A stretch of DNA of 64,000 bases from Otatea glauca. Lineage: Eukaryota > Streptophyta > Magnoliopsida > Poales > Poaceae. The translations under genes were made by a program, and so were the position numbers. The DNA is taken from NCBI GenBank assembly GCA_036346275.1, contig CM070730.1:5704309-5768308 (forward strand). The letters run 5' to 3'. How positions within the stretch are numbered: the stretch's first letter is position 1; every line of letters starts with the position of its first letter. The notes beneath the pieces are model-generated. The model searched no databases and was not told where the DNA came from. It saw nothing but the letters and a program-made list of their open reading frames with translations. Below, one piece after another: positions 45,958 to 57,777 of this stretch.

Positions 45958-47935
45958 CTATGAGTTAGATGCTGACATGCAAGAGAGATTTTCTTCAGTG
46001 CAGAACTGCAGATCCTCTACCTGATGCTGGCATGCTGTTCAGGACTCCGCAAATTAAATTCCTTACAAGTGACAAATCCATAATTACCAAGTATAGTACG
46101 TATATATTTAAAATAAAAAGAGTTTTTCCCTAAAAAAAAGTGTTAACAAGTACAAACGAAAAAGAAAAGGATGTGCATACTTTTGCTTAAAAGAAACTAT
46201 CTAGCCATTACTCTATGAAAGGAAGGAGAGTACTTTTTTTTTCCTAAGGCCGTTGGATTTGGCACCGAGGTCGTGGGGGGACTGTGAGGAAGGGATGGCG
46301 TGGGAGCGGCGTGGGGAGGAAGAAGGGGCGGAGGAGGGAGATAGGACAGAGAGAGGAGACAACGGAGACACGATGAGACGACGATTGAGAAATATAGTAT
46401 TTGATGATGGATTGGGTCACTGGGTGAGCTAGTTGATGATGGGCTGAGCGGTAGATGAGATATTTTTTTTATGAAAGGGCAGCTTTCGTGTCCGGCCAAG
46501 CCATCCATCGTGCCGAGTTTTTAGACTCAGCACAACTCATCATTCATGCTGTGCCGGTACGACTCGAAGACATCTGTGCTAGGCTAGCCGTACTTAGGGC
46601 CCGCCAAAAAAGGCACGGTCCATTGCACAGGACTATCCCTAACCATGGAAAATTCAATCTTGAAAGTTCAACTGTAGCTATTAAATTATTACATTATGCT
46701 AGTTTTTTATGTCTGCATCTAGCCAGAATACTGGTGCATTATTGACCAGCACTACTGTCACAGTACTGCCGATTTATCTGCAAGAGGCCATTTCGTGTTG
46801 GGTTATGCAGGTCCTTGAGATAGCAGATTGCCAGTACCAAGGAGGCAAGGAGTCAGTATCTTGTTCCTAGAGAACCAGCAGGTGAGATCTTAGTCTAATA
46901 GTCTCTTCCCCTTGGACTATGTTCTTGAGCACTTGGGCTAGCTGCACTCTTGACTCTTCTCTATAAGTTGAATGGGCCAGTCAGGTCAATCAGCCCAGCT
47001 CAGCCAATACCAGTTTGCAGTCCAGTACTATTGCATCAGCCATGAGGGGTAGTACTGTACTGGACTCTTAAACTGCTTATAATTGCTCTTAGATATTTCA
47101 AGGTGTAGGCTCCATGGTTAGGCAGCATTTTACAGAGTGTGCCGGTCAGTAACCAACCCCACTAGCACTAGGCCTGAATTGTGGGCCTTTACCTGCAAGC
47201 TTTTTTACCATATATCTTTGTATTGTCTATCCACACCATGAAGCTCTCAGATTACTGAAACTTTGCACCAGTTGTGTTGAGTAACTTTTGTTCTGGAAAA
47301 CTTAACTGAATGTAGCCAGTTCTATTAATTATAGAATGATACAAGTTGACAAAATAGGATGACCCTTGTGCTGTTACGTCCCCACCCCCCGCGCCCAAAC
47401 AACAAACCAAGAAGATCAAAATCCTCCAATTTGAACCCCTCGTTTCCGAATGAGGAAATATCATGATATTTAGAGGCACTGAATTTGCTGGTGGAATAAA
47501 AACATTTCAGGTAGAACTTGGGACTGTTTGTAAAGCAATGGTGAGTAGTAATGCCTAGCCGTCATTGAAAGGGGTTTTGTCCTTGCATTTTATTCTTCCT
47601 AAGTCCTCTCTCTTTCATGAAAAACCAGTGTTGCCTTCGCCCCAAAGTTCTGCAAACTCTGTTGATTTCGGTGTTTGTGCTCGTCGCTTTTATGAGGCTG
47701 CGGTAACTACCCACTCCACAAAGGATAGAACTATTCTGAAGAAAAGCTAGGCTGAGACCAACTTTGCTGAGCACTGCCGGTGGCTTTAGCTCTCATGCAT
47801 GTGTCTGTCAATTCTCACTTAGATTCTCCAACATCCATGGTTGTCCTCGTGAGGTGCACAGCCACATATATGAACACATGTACAGATATTAAGGCCCTCC
47901 TAACATCTGTCATCGTAATCTTCCAGGCGATCGAC
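45958..47935. other. Intergenic, about 2 kb, no gene recognised
   Basis: Poly-purine/pyrimidine stretches at 46220-46400 and mixed sequence. I found no exon, RNA gene or clear mobile element boundary. Confidence 0.4.
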
Positions 47936-47938
47936 TAA

Positions 47939-48162
47939 GGACACGTTTATTTTAGTTTTTAATTCTGGATTCTAGTCCTAAAAACAGAATAAAAAATAAA
48001 CAGTCTGATTCTACAATCCGATTCTCACAATCTAGCCACCTATATACACTAGAATCCAAAATCCACTTCATATGTGCTTTTGGATTTCAGTTTTTGGAGA
48101 ATCAACTTCTCTATAACCACAATCTAGAATTAGCTTTTAGAGAAATCTGAAACAAACAGACC
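47939..48162. mobile_element. Tourist-like MITE, family A copy 2
   Basis: 224 bp bounded by TAA (47936-47938 and 48163-48165). The interior matches the copy at 23110-23339 (CGATTCTCACAATC, CATATGTGCTTTTGG, ACTTCTCTATAACCACAAT). Confidence 0.88.
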
Positions 48163-48533
48163 TAAGAGTACTAGTACTTATGCTTTATTTAGCGATCCTT
48201 TTCTTCTCTTGATAACAATACAAGAAAAATGTAGTTTAATGACACTTTCTCGGAGAGACATGATGAAGAGTTACCGGGATTTTTTTGAAGGTGCTGTTTT
48301 GTGATCCTTGTGGTGACACCCATGGTGATCCTTTAAAGTGTCATATGGTACTATTTAATTTTAGGGAAAAGAGAATATGCGTGTATATAAAGATGGTTAA
48401 AAGTGATTTTTTAGAAGAATACATAAGGAGTTTGAAGGAAGCATAATATGATAGATTAATGATTGAATTGCTTATTGTTATTCGTTAAAACATTCTTAAA
48501 AATACACACATATATATATATATATAATAGCTA

Positions 48534-51500
48534 GAGGTGCTATTCTCTAGCTGCGTGTAGAATAGTATATTCTACATGTCGGCCAGTTTACGCAGCTCGA
48601 TCGAGCTAAATACCCATATTTATTACTTGCATATGGATGCATGGACCATTTATTACTCTCGCTGTCAAACCGACTAGTTAATACATTTTGTAGTTTGTAC
48701 ACGAATATATTTTTTCTTTATTTTAGTCATATCTTTTTATTGGTAGCTCGGATTTGCAAATGGTTTCCACCAGTAGCTTACTAACGATGAGATAAATAAA
48801 ATGATATAAGTCTCGCTATTAAATAGTAATTTTCCTAGCTACTAAGAGAAATTACTACATGTACAACATGAAATTACTACATATACAGCATGAAATTACT
48901 ACATCTGCAGTATATTCTGCACAGATCAGTTATTCGTCACTAAAATCTATGAAAACTATATGTACTAGTTCTGAAAAATTCTCAAAACATTATCATAGGT
49001 AGGGAATGTGAGTTTCTACAGCCCTGTAAAATTTGATCTTTCAAATGCAACTGAGTTTGGTATTAAAATTTTACAAGATTATAGAAGCTCACATCATCTA
49101 CCTACGGTAATTTTTTGAGAATTTTTCAGAACTTATACATATATTTTTTCTTGGATTTGTACTACCAAATAACTAAAAAACTATATGTAAATATTCTGAA
49201 AAATTCTCAAAAAATTACCATACATAGGAGATGTCAGGTTCTACAGTCCTGTAAAATTTTAATACCAAAATCAATGGAATTTGAAAGATATGAAATTGAC
49301 GAGCGCTAATCAACGATGAATAGTAAATTTGTCATGTTCATATCTTTCAAATGCGACTGAGTTTGATATTCAATTTTATAGAGAAATAAAAATTCACATT
49401 CCATACCTATGGTAATTTTATAAGATTTTTTCAAAACTTGTACATATAGTTTTTATGGACTTTATTACCGAATAACTGATCTGTGCAGTAAAATGTAGCA
49501 ATATGCAGTTCGGCTAAAGAAATGAATCAATAAATGATAGTAAAACATAACACATCGCGTCAGTAAACGGTAGTAATATGCCTTTTACTATTTTATACAA
49601 TAACTTTTACTACCTTATTCACTCCATCTTACTATAAAGAATTAATGAAGTTATTACTGTATTGAAATCGTGGCCAACCAACTAATAAATATGTTCTCTA
49701 GTTTGTACATAAATCTAATTTTCTCTAGTTTGTACATAAATCTAATTTTCTTTGTTTAGTCATAACTTTTTATTTGCAGCTTTGATTCACGAACGAATTT
49801 CACCAATAAATTACTGACGACGAGAGGAATAGCAAAATATAAGTTTTGGTAATAAACTTTGTATAAATTAAATTTTACTGCTAAATGAACATCAATTTAC
49901 TGTTTATTAGCGAGACTTAAATTATTTTGTTCCTCTCGTTGTGATTAATCTACTGGTAAAAACCATTAATGAATCAGAGCTATGAATAAAAAGTTGTATC
50001 TAAAATAAAGAACGAACATATACATATACAAACTAAAATTAGTGATTTGACTTCTTACTGCTTTCTGTAAAATGATGACACCATGTGTTATGTTTTTACT
50101 ATCGTTTACTGACACGATTTGTTATATTTTACTATCGTTTACTGATTTATTTCTTTAGCCGAACTGCATATTACTATATTTTACTTCGCATATCGGTTAT
50201 TTGGCAGTAAAGTCCATAAAAACTATATGTACTAGTTTTGAAAAATTCTTAAAAAATTAACATAGATAGGGAATGTGAGTTTCTACATCTTTGTAAAATT
50301 TGAATACCAAACTAGTCGTATTTGGAAGATATGATAATGATAATTTACTATTCATCACTAATTAGCACTTGTCAATTTTATATATTTCAAAAGTCACTGA
50401 GTTTGGTATTCAACTTTTACACGAGTGTAGAACCTGACATCTCCTACGTGTGGTAATTTTCTGAGAATTTTTTAGAACATTTACATATAGTTTTTTGTTA
50501 TTTGACAGTACAAATCCAAAAAAAAATATGTATAAGTTCTGAAAAATGCTCAAAAAATTACCATAAGTAGTGGATGTGAGCTTATATAGCCCTATAAAAT
50601 TGAATATCAAACTCAGTCGTATTTGAAAGATATAGAAATGACAAATTTACTATTCATCATTGGTTAGCACTTGTCAATTTCATATATTTTAAATACTATT
50701 GAGTTTGGTATTCAAATTTTACAGGGATATAGAAACTCACATTCACTACCTATGTTATTTTTTTGAGAATTTTTTAGAACTTGTACATATAGTTTTTATG
50801 AAATTTACTGCCTAATAACTGATCTGTGCAGAATATGTTGCAGATGTAGTAATTTTATATTGTATATGTAGTAATTTCATATTGTATATGTAGTAATTTT
50901 TGTTAGCAGTTAGGAAAATTACTATTTAATAGCGACACTTATATCATTTTATTCCTCTCATCGTCAGTAAGCTAATGGTGAAAACCATTTGCAAATCCAA
51001 GCTACCAATAAAAAGATATGGCTAAAATAAAGAACGGACATATATATATATATACAAACTACAAAAAAAAAACATTTTTTAATGGTTTGACTTCCTTACT
51101 ACTTTATGTGAAATGATGACACCATGTGTTATGTTTTTACTACCGTTTACTGACACCATATGTTATATTTTACTATTGTTTATTGATTCATTTATTTAGC
51201 CGAATTGTACATTTCTATATTTTACTGCACAGATCGGTTATTCGACAGTAAAGTTCATGAAAACTATATGTACAAGTTTTGAAAATTCTTAAAAAATTAT
51301 CATAAGTAGGGAATGTGAGTTTCTACATCTCTGTAAAATTTGAATAACAAATTTAGTCGCATTTGAAAGATATGAAATTGACAAATGAAAATGACAAATT
51401 TACTATTCATTACTGATTAGCGCTTGTCAATTTCATATCTTTAAAATGTCACTGATTTTGGTATTCAAAATTTACACGATTGTAGAACTTGACATCTCCT

Positions 51501-51720
51501 ACATACGGTAATTTTTTAGAATTTTTCAGAACATTTACATATAGTTTTTTTTTGTTATTTGACAGTACAAATCCAAGAAAAATATATGTATAAATTCTGA
51601 AAAATTCTCAAAAAGTTACCACAGGTAGTAGATATGAGCTTCTATAGCCCTATATAATTTGAATACCAAAGATATGAAAATGACAGATATAATTTGAATA
51701 CCAAAGATAAGAAATCGCAA
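48534..51720. repeat. Large (TA)n-flanked repeat element with palindromic and direct repeat modules
   Basis: It begins after a (TA)n tract (48510-48526) with a terminus (GAGGTGCTATTCTC, then GTGTAGAATAG) like those at 59843 and 62107. 48675-49620 is inverted relative to about 50040-51060. 51061-51720 repeats 50041-50700 directly with a period near 1.02 kb. Recurrent modules are GATATAAGTCTCGCTA with its complement, and TTCTCAAAAAATTACCA with its complement. No open frame. The right limit near 51720 is a guess, because the expected right terminus was not found. Confidence 0.7.
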
Positions 51721-53067
51721 TGCACGAGTGCGGTCTAGAGCTTGCTCCACAACTTCTGCTTGATTTTGTTAGGATGGAACAGGGCCTCTACTGTTTTATA
51801 CTAGTCATAGTATGATCATCAAGCCAATCGGTATAGTACCCATATCAGGCACGGCTAAAGATGGTTTCCCATAACCAACTAGTATAGTGTCCGTGCTAAC
51901 GCTACAATGACAGTACATCCGCTTATCAATTAAATGAAAAGATAAGTATGAATACAACACTTAATAATAAAAGAGAAATTTAGAATTTTAAATGAATTTA
52001 GAAAGAAAAACGGAACTAAATGGAGGTCGAATGAGCGAAAACGGGCTCCCAAAAGATTTTAAATCAAGAAAGAGAAAGAAAAAAGAATTATCTGTTTTTG
52101 AATTTTTTTTTTGCAGCTTCCACAGAGAGCACAACGTGCTCTCTGGGCTTGGCCAGCGCAAGGGGGAGGGAAGGCCAGGGGTGGCCGGCCGGTCGCAGCG
52201 GGTCGGCACTGGTGCGGTTAGATCGCCGGCACCGACGCCTGCGGGGGAGGAGTCACGGTTGCGGTGAATTTCGTCGGGAAAGATGACGGTGATGACTTGG
52301 GTTACCTCCAAAATCCGGCGATCTTTATAAGAGGGAGCACTTGGGGATTTACGCAATGCGATGGGGTGGAGGAGAGCTCGCCGGCTTTTATAGCCCCGAA
52401 ACAAGCATATTTATGGAAACTATAATTTGAGGTCAAATCAGATTAGGAGTAAATTTTGGCAATAGAGCACGAAATTTAGGGAATTAACACCATAGATGAA
52501 AAGAGGAGATTTGGTGCGGGATTGATGGAGCTTTGGAGCTTCTTTCTTGCTTTAATGGATGGAGGGAAGAGAAGAAGCTTCTCTAGTCTGGGCTGCAGCT
52601 AGAAGAAGCTACAGGTGGGTTGCCTTCATTTTTTTTAAATATAGAAGGATTTTTGAAAAGGTAGCACACAAAATTCTCAAAAAACTTTCGATTATTTTTT
52701 ACTTAATAAAATTATTTTTAAAAAAAATTGAATTATAAATTTGCCGAGGCACAGCGGCCGCGAGGTCGCCGACCAGCAACCTCACTGTGTCGGCAAAGCC
52801 ACCGATGGCGACCGTGGAGCCGTTGCAGTCCTGCGTTCTCCCGGACGCGCTGCCCCGGCTGCCGCGTGCAATCTCCTGGCCACGCTGCTCTATCTCCCGG
52901 TTTCTTTTTCCCATCACATAATGTATGGTCATTTCCTTTTCCAGGACGTTTGTTTCCTTTTCCTTGATTCCAGGACGTTTGTTTCCTTTTCCTTGTTGAT
53001 GCTGGAGGTAGGGAAGGTGCATTGTGAGCTCTGAGGATGATTTCGGAAAAATATGGAAAAATAAAAT
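51721..53067. other. Intergenic with a promoter-like site, no gene recognised
   Basis: A GC-rich block at 52130-52400 has a TATAAAA on the minus strand at 52386-52392, followed in that direction by an open frame to 51988 without family features. At 52941-52998 a 29-bp unit (CCAGGACGTTTGTTTCC core) occurs twice in tandem. It may be the remnant of a gene or LTR start. Confidence 0.35.
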
Positions 53068-53217
53068 GCGCTCGCCGACCGCTGGATCCGCAAGGAAAAA
53101 AAGATAAAAATTAAACAGCGCTCGTCGACCGCTGGTTCCGCGAGAAAAAATTGAAAAAAATTAAGCAGCACTCACAGACCGCTGGTTCCGTGGATAAAAA
53201 ATGAAAACAAAAATTTA
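53068..53217. repeat. Tandem repeat, three units of exactly 50 bp
   Basis: Units start at 53068, 53118 and 53168 (GCGCTCG.CGACCGCTGG), with a partial fourth at 53218. Each combines a GC-rich head with an A-rich tail. Similarity falls from the first to the last unit. Confidence 0.9.
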
Positions 53218-53320
53218 GCGCTCTCCGTGCGCTGAAATTAGGCTCTATGAGGCTAGATCCGTAAAAAAGTCTCGAGAAGGGTCATATTCAGAAAAAAATA
53301 CGATCACGATGTCAGGACAA

Positions 53321-53507
53321 TAAAAAATTCAAGTCTTGTTTCCTTGCATGCGGATCCTCCCTGTTTATTTCCTTGTTTGATTCGCTCTCCTTCCAAATAT
53401 GTAGTACGTACAATTTTGGCAAGTAAAAAATTCAAGTCTGGTTTCCTTGCATGCGGATCCTCCCTGTTTATTTCCTTGTTTGATTCGCTCTCCTTCCAAA
53501 TATGTAG
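53321..53507. repeat. Direct repeat of 84 bp, 103 bp period, nearly identical
   Basis: 53321-53404 and 53424-53507 differ at about one position (TCTTG versus TCTGG). They are separated by a 19-bp spacer. The near identity implies a recent duplication. Confidence 0.95.
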
Positions 53508-54424
53508 GTGGAGGAGGTCTGTTGTGGGGCACAGGGATGATTAGACACACTAAATAATGGCCATCGGATGTGGGTGAGTAAAGCTGAGGAAAGATCTGAG
53601 TGGCTAATTTTGATGGAGGCAAGTTTCTGGGGACGTTTCGCTGGGTGCACGAATGTTGGGCCATCTCTAGTGGGATGTATTATTTAGGGTGGATATAGAA
53701 AAGAATGTTTACGTGCATTATAAAAGGGTATAGATTATACCTTTCGAGTAAAACCATTCCTTCGATTTTTTACAAATATATTAACTCCTTTGCTAGGAGT
53801 TCTTATTCTTCACCTCCACTTCTTTCCATCATTCATTTATTCCCCTTCCATTTACTAGTGTGTGTATTCCAAAATTGAGTCGGGACTCTTCCACCAGCTC
53901 TTTGCAAAAAAAGACCTCGTGATTCTAAAAAATTGCATCTAGACCTAGACTAAGCTCTTTTGCAAAAAAAGCTCGAAGTTATAGCAATTCCTCTTGGCTC
54001 CTAAATCCCCGTTTTCGTAAAAAAGCCCATAAATTTTCCGATATCTTGTTCTCATTAATCCCCCTGTGGGAATTCTAGATTTTTTTTATGTTTTGCCAAA
54101 GGGAAAAGAACATCCACTGTGGAGGTTGGTTTTGCCAGCTGAGTGCTCTATCAAAATTCACCCGACGCGGCCTAACTTGCAGCCAGTGGTACAGCTGGGC
54201 CTCGAACTGGTAGGGTAATGGCTCGAGGCTTAGCCCAACTAGTAGTGAAGCAGTGCAGCCCGAGAGGAAATAGGCCAATGGTCCGAGGCAATGCCCAAGC
54301 ATTCGGCCCAGCTCGAGGCTAACACGGTAACACCCGTCAGTAGCAGCATTTCTCACGCCCTCAATCCTTTTGATCGCGCTGCTCCTCACGTCACTCGCCG
54401 TCGTTGCTGCCCCCTGCGCCTTGT
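53508..54424. other. Intergenic, no gene recognised
   Basis: AT-rich to about 54060, then GC-rich with a 141-residue minus-strand open frame lacking family features. Confidence 0.4.
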
Positions 54425-54432
54425 GCCCTAGG

Positions 54433-55425
54433 CAGGGCCGGCCCAGGGGCATGGGCAGCAAGTGCGCTCGCCTAGGGACCATGAGAGCCAGAGGCCCCAA
54501 CTCATTTATATATACCTCATATATAGTCTGTGTAGACTCATAGTTAGATATACAAATCGAAGTACATAAGGATATAGTCTATATCATCAACTCCCAAGCA
54601 GCTACTAGCAAGAACAAAGAATTAGACCACCAGCAACAATACTGAGAACTCGTTCAAACCATTCCAAGTGCTCAACCCGACAACTCGCTATTTGGAAACA
54701 CCTGCATTGGGCATTCACAATAAACTAAACGAACGAATGCTCGACCACAAGATCGATGGCTAGCTCGACACAACTCGGTTGCATCTTACTACCTGCTAAT
54801 TAAGCTAAGAGAGAATTTGACAATTGGTGGTTCTTTATATATTCAAATTCCTTAGCTAAAGAATACGAAGAAAACATTTGATTTAAGATTGCTAATTTGG
54901 ATTTCCAGTGCCTATGGTGACCGGTTGGTTGTGTTTTGTGACTAACAGAAAGTTTTTTATCAGTTGAAGGATATGAAGAATTTTTTGGTTAAATGTTGAT
55001 GCTTTGGGCTTTCAGTGTCGGCTGATAATTGATTAGTTGTATGTCTTGGCTAACCAAAAATCCCATAAAACGTTTTTTATGTAGTTTCGTACTCTTTAGA
55101 GAATATTTAGAATACATGAAATTTATAGAAAACAGCTCATTTCATATAACTATATATAAATTTCTCGAGTTTCAGACAAGGCCTTAAGTTATATGTCGCT
55201 TGCAACTTGCAAAAGAAGTTTAGCACGTATAGTCTTGTTCATATAATACTATAGTAGGATGTCGGTTTTATGGAAGTGTTCACACATGTTATCGATGCGA
55301 ATTAAGCTTTGAATATAGAAATGCCTGAAACTGTCCTAAACAGGAATTGAGATATTAAAATATCAGTTCCTATCCAGGACCTCCACTTTCGTTCTGCGAC
55401 CTTCGAAATGTTAGGAACGGCCCTG
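54433..55425. mobile_element. Non-autonomous hAT element with perfect target duplication
   Basis: 993 bp, flanked by the 8-bp direct repeat GCCCTAGG (54425-54432 and 55426-55433). The ends are CAGGGCCGGCCC and, from the other strand, CAGGGCCGTTCC. The interior is AT-rich without transposase. It split a GC-rich sequence that continues on both sides. Confidence 0.9.
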
Positions 55426-55433
55426 GCCCTAGG

Positions 55434-55786
55434 ACGTCGCTGGCTCGCCGCCTTGTGCGGCTTAGAGGTGCCATGGGGGCGCCCTACGCTGTCGGTGCCG
55501 AGGGGCTCTACGCCTACGCCGTCGCTGCCCTTCACCTCGTGCTGTCGCAGGTTTGTCGGTCTGCGCCATGCGCGGCTTGGAGGCGCTGAGGGGTCCCTAC
55601 ACCTGCGCTGAGGAGGTGCTCTACACTATTAGCATTGAGGAGCCCAGTGCCCTGTGCCGTTGCCGGCTTGCCACTGAACTCCCCGCGCAGCTCGGAGGCG
55701 TTGAGGGGGCTCTGCGCCTGCGCCGATGATGCGCGGCTCGGATGTTGTAGTGCATACAACATATACTACTCTAATTCGAAAGGTAG
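55434..55786. other. GC-rich spacer between two hAT elements
   Basis: CGC/CTG-rich sequence with several overlapping short open frames, none recognisable. It continues the sequence left of 54425. Confidence 0.4.
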
Positions 55787-55794
55787 GTACTAAG

Positions 55795-56627
55795 CAAGGT
55801 TTCAAAATTCGTATTTGAATCACATCTCGAGGTGGTCGAAATCCGGCGGAAATTCAAAAACCAAATTTCAAATCTGAAATTTTGAGGAACCATAAATCGA
55901 AATTTCGATGATTTTCAATGCCCCGTGAAATGGTCTTCCGAGGCTAGAAAAAATTAGGAAAAAAATATGAAAAAAATCATGCAAGCATTTATCTATATTT
56001 TCTATCTATTTGAATGCAAAATACTAAGTATTTGCATATAAAATCCTCAAGTTAGGGTTTAGGGTTTAGGCCAGAATACATCATTTAAAGCCAAAATCCA
56101 AGTTAGGGTTTAGGGTTAGGCCGTAATACAATTTAAAGCTGAAATACACCATTCAAGGCCGAAATCCAACTTAGTATTTAGGCCAAAATACAATTTAAGG
56201 CCGAAATCCAAGTTAGGGTTTATGGTTTATGCCAAAATATATCATTTAATGCCGAAATCCAAGTTAGAGTTACTTAATTTATATATGTATTTTTTTGCAA
56301 ACTTTTTAAATGTATTCTTTGCAAACTTTTTAAATGTATTCTTTGCAAACTTTTTAAATGTATTCCTCATAAAATGCATTACAATTCACCAAAAAAAATT
56401 TGCTGCAAAATCCGGTAAAAAAACATGAAAACCGGTCCCAAAATCATGAAACCCGGTCTAAAAAGGCGAAATCTCGGTGAAATTAACCAAAATTTACTGA
56501 AATCACTGTAGTAAACCTTAATTTTCAATTTTTTATCCCCACCGGGATTTGGAATCTTGGCCCTGACAAAAAATTGAAATTTTGGCCGAGATTTTCAAAA
56601 TCTCGGCGAGATTAATTTTGAACCCTG
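55795..56627. mobile_element. Non-autonomous hAT-like element with perfect target duplication
   Basis: 833 bp, flanked by GTACTAAG (55787-55794 and 56628-56635). The ends are CAAGGTTTCAAAATTCG and, from the other strand, CAGGGTTCAAAATTAA. The interior has four degenerate copies of a roughly 40-70-bp block (AAGTTAGGGTTTAGG to GCCGAAATCC) and the 24-bp minisatellite at 56294-56365. Same family as 22499-22844. Confidence 0.9.
56294..56365. repeat. Minisatellite, three perfect 24-bp units
   Basis: Three identical units starting TTTGCAAACTTTTTAAATG at 56294, 56318 and 56342, inside the hAT-like element. Confidence 0.97.
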
Positions 56628-56635
56628 GTACTAAG

Positions 56636-57777
56636 GTACCAACACAATTAGCATCTGTTTGCCCAGCTAACTTCAGGATGCTCTGCTATATGACAAGAAG
56701 TCCAAAATACAATAACCACGAACTAAAGATATATAGGTGGGGAGGAAAAATACCACTTACATGCCAGATAGCACTGACTGTCTGTGTACCCAGCAATTGA
56801 AGGAAACCAGGCTTCTTTCCTTAATTTCTGAATTAGCCTCATACACATTTGAAACAATGGTGGAACCATGAAAGTTAAGTTAGTCTAATGCAATTGATAA
56901 CAGCATGCTTGAATGAATGGTATTCGATGCATCACATAAGTGTACCAAAAGCGCACCATTTCCATTATGGCATTTGCATGAAAACAAACTGCTTAGTCCA
57001 TACCATATTTAGCACAATGGTAAATTCAAAGTGGAAGATCATTTCTCAAGAAGTCAATCCGGAAGATCTAACATGTACAGACTTTTGAAATTAGCCGGTC
57101 TCTCGATTGGAGGTTATACATGCTTTTCTAAATTAGCTGATAATTACCAACAGCTTCCAAAGAATCATCAAATAATCTAAAAGAACCTCAAAATCCAATA
57201 GGAAATTAAGCTATACAGTATGCACTACCAATCAACTACCTCGTGGTCTTCGTGCTAGTGGTATATTATATTCTTGTTTTGCAATTTGCCTCAATAGTTA
57301 GTTTTGTAGTTTTATGTGCCAAATTTGCATGTGCAATTTCATCTCTTACAGGTTCAAAATTTTGTACTATTGTTGATGAAAACACTATATCTTCAGATGC
57401 ACCAAATCTTCATTAATTAGGCATTAACTTTTGTACCTCTCCACCAGGCTATATTGTTTGACAGATTTTGTCTATTTTGTTGAAATATTATGCATGGATT
57501 TTAAATTTATTTTTAACTATGCATTTATATTGTACTTTTGTTAAACCTCAATGCGTGTAGTGTTTGGTATTAGTTATAGCCATTTAATTTTTTCATCCGA
57601 GATTTACCGAAATGCTGTCTCCGCCGCACTGGTGGTGGGGTGTGTCCGTCGTTAAGTACGCACCGTACCACCCGTGCGGCCACTCACGCACAGCCCGCGA
57701 GCGGTTGAGTGACACAACTGCAACCAAAGGAAGAGATCTCGCAGAGCGGTAGCCAGCCAGCCCCCGGCATCGTCCCA
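56636..57777. other. Intergenic upstream of the PLAC8 pseudogene
   Basis: AT-rich, no gene recognised. The last 150 bp are GC-rich and probably hold the 5' leader of the PLAC8 gene. Confidence 0.4.

Noticed and set aside
51988..52404. 138-residue minus-strand open frame with a TATA-like box at its start
   Set aside because: The TATA-like site is noted, but the protein has no family features and low-complexity Phe/Ser runs.
53068..53217. CRISPR-like array
   Set aside because: Contiguous tandem units without unique spacers in a plant nuclear sequence.
56049..56072. Interstitial telomere-like TTTAGGG repeats
   Set aside because: Only about two and a half units within a degenerate block of a hAT-like element, so not a real telomeric tract.
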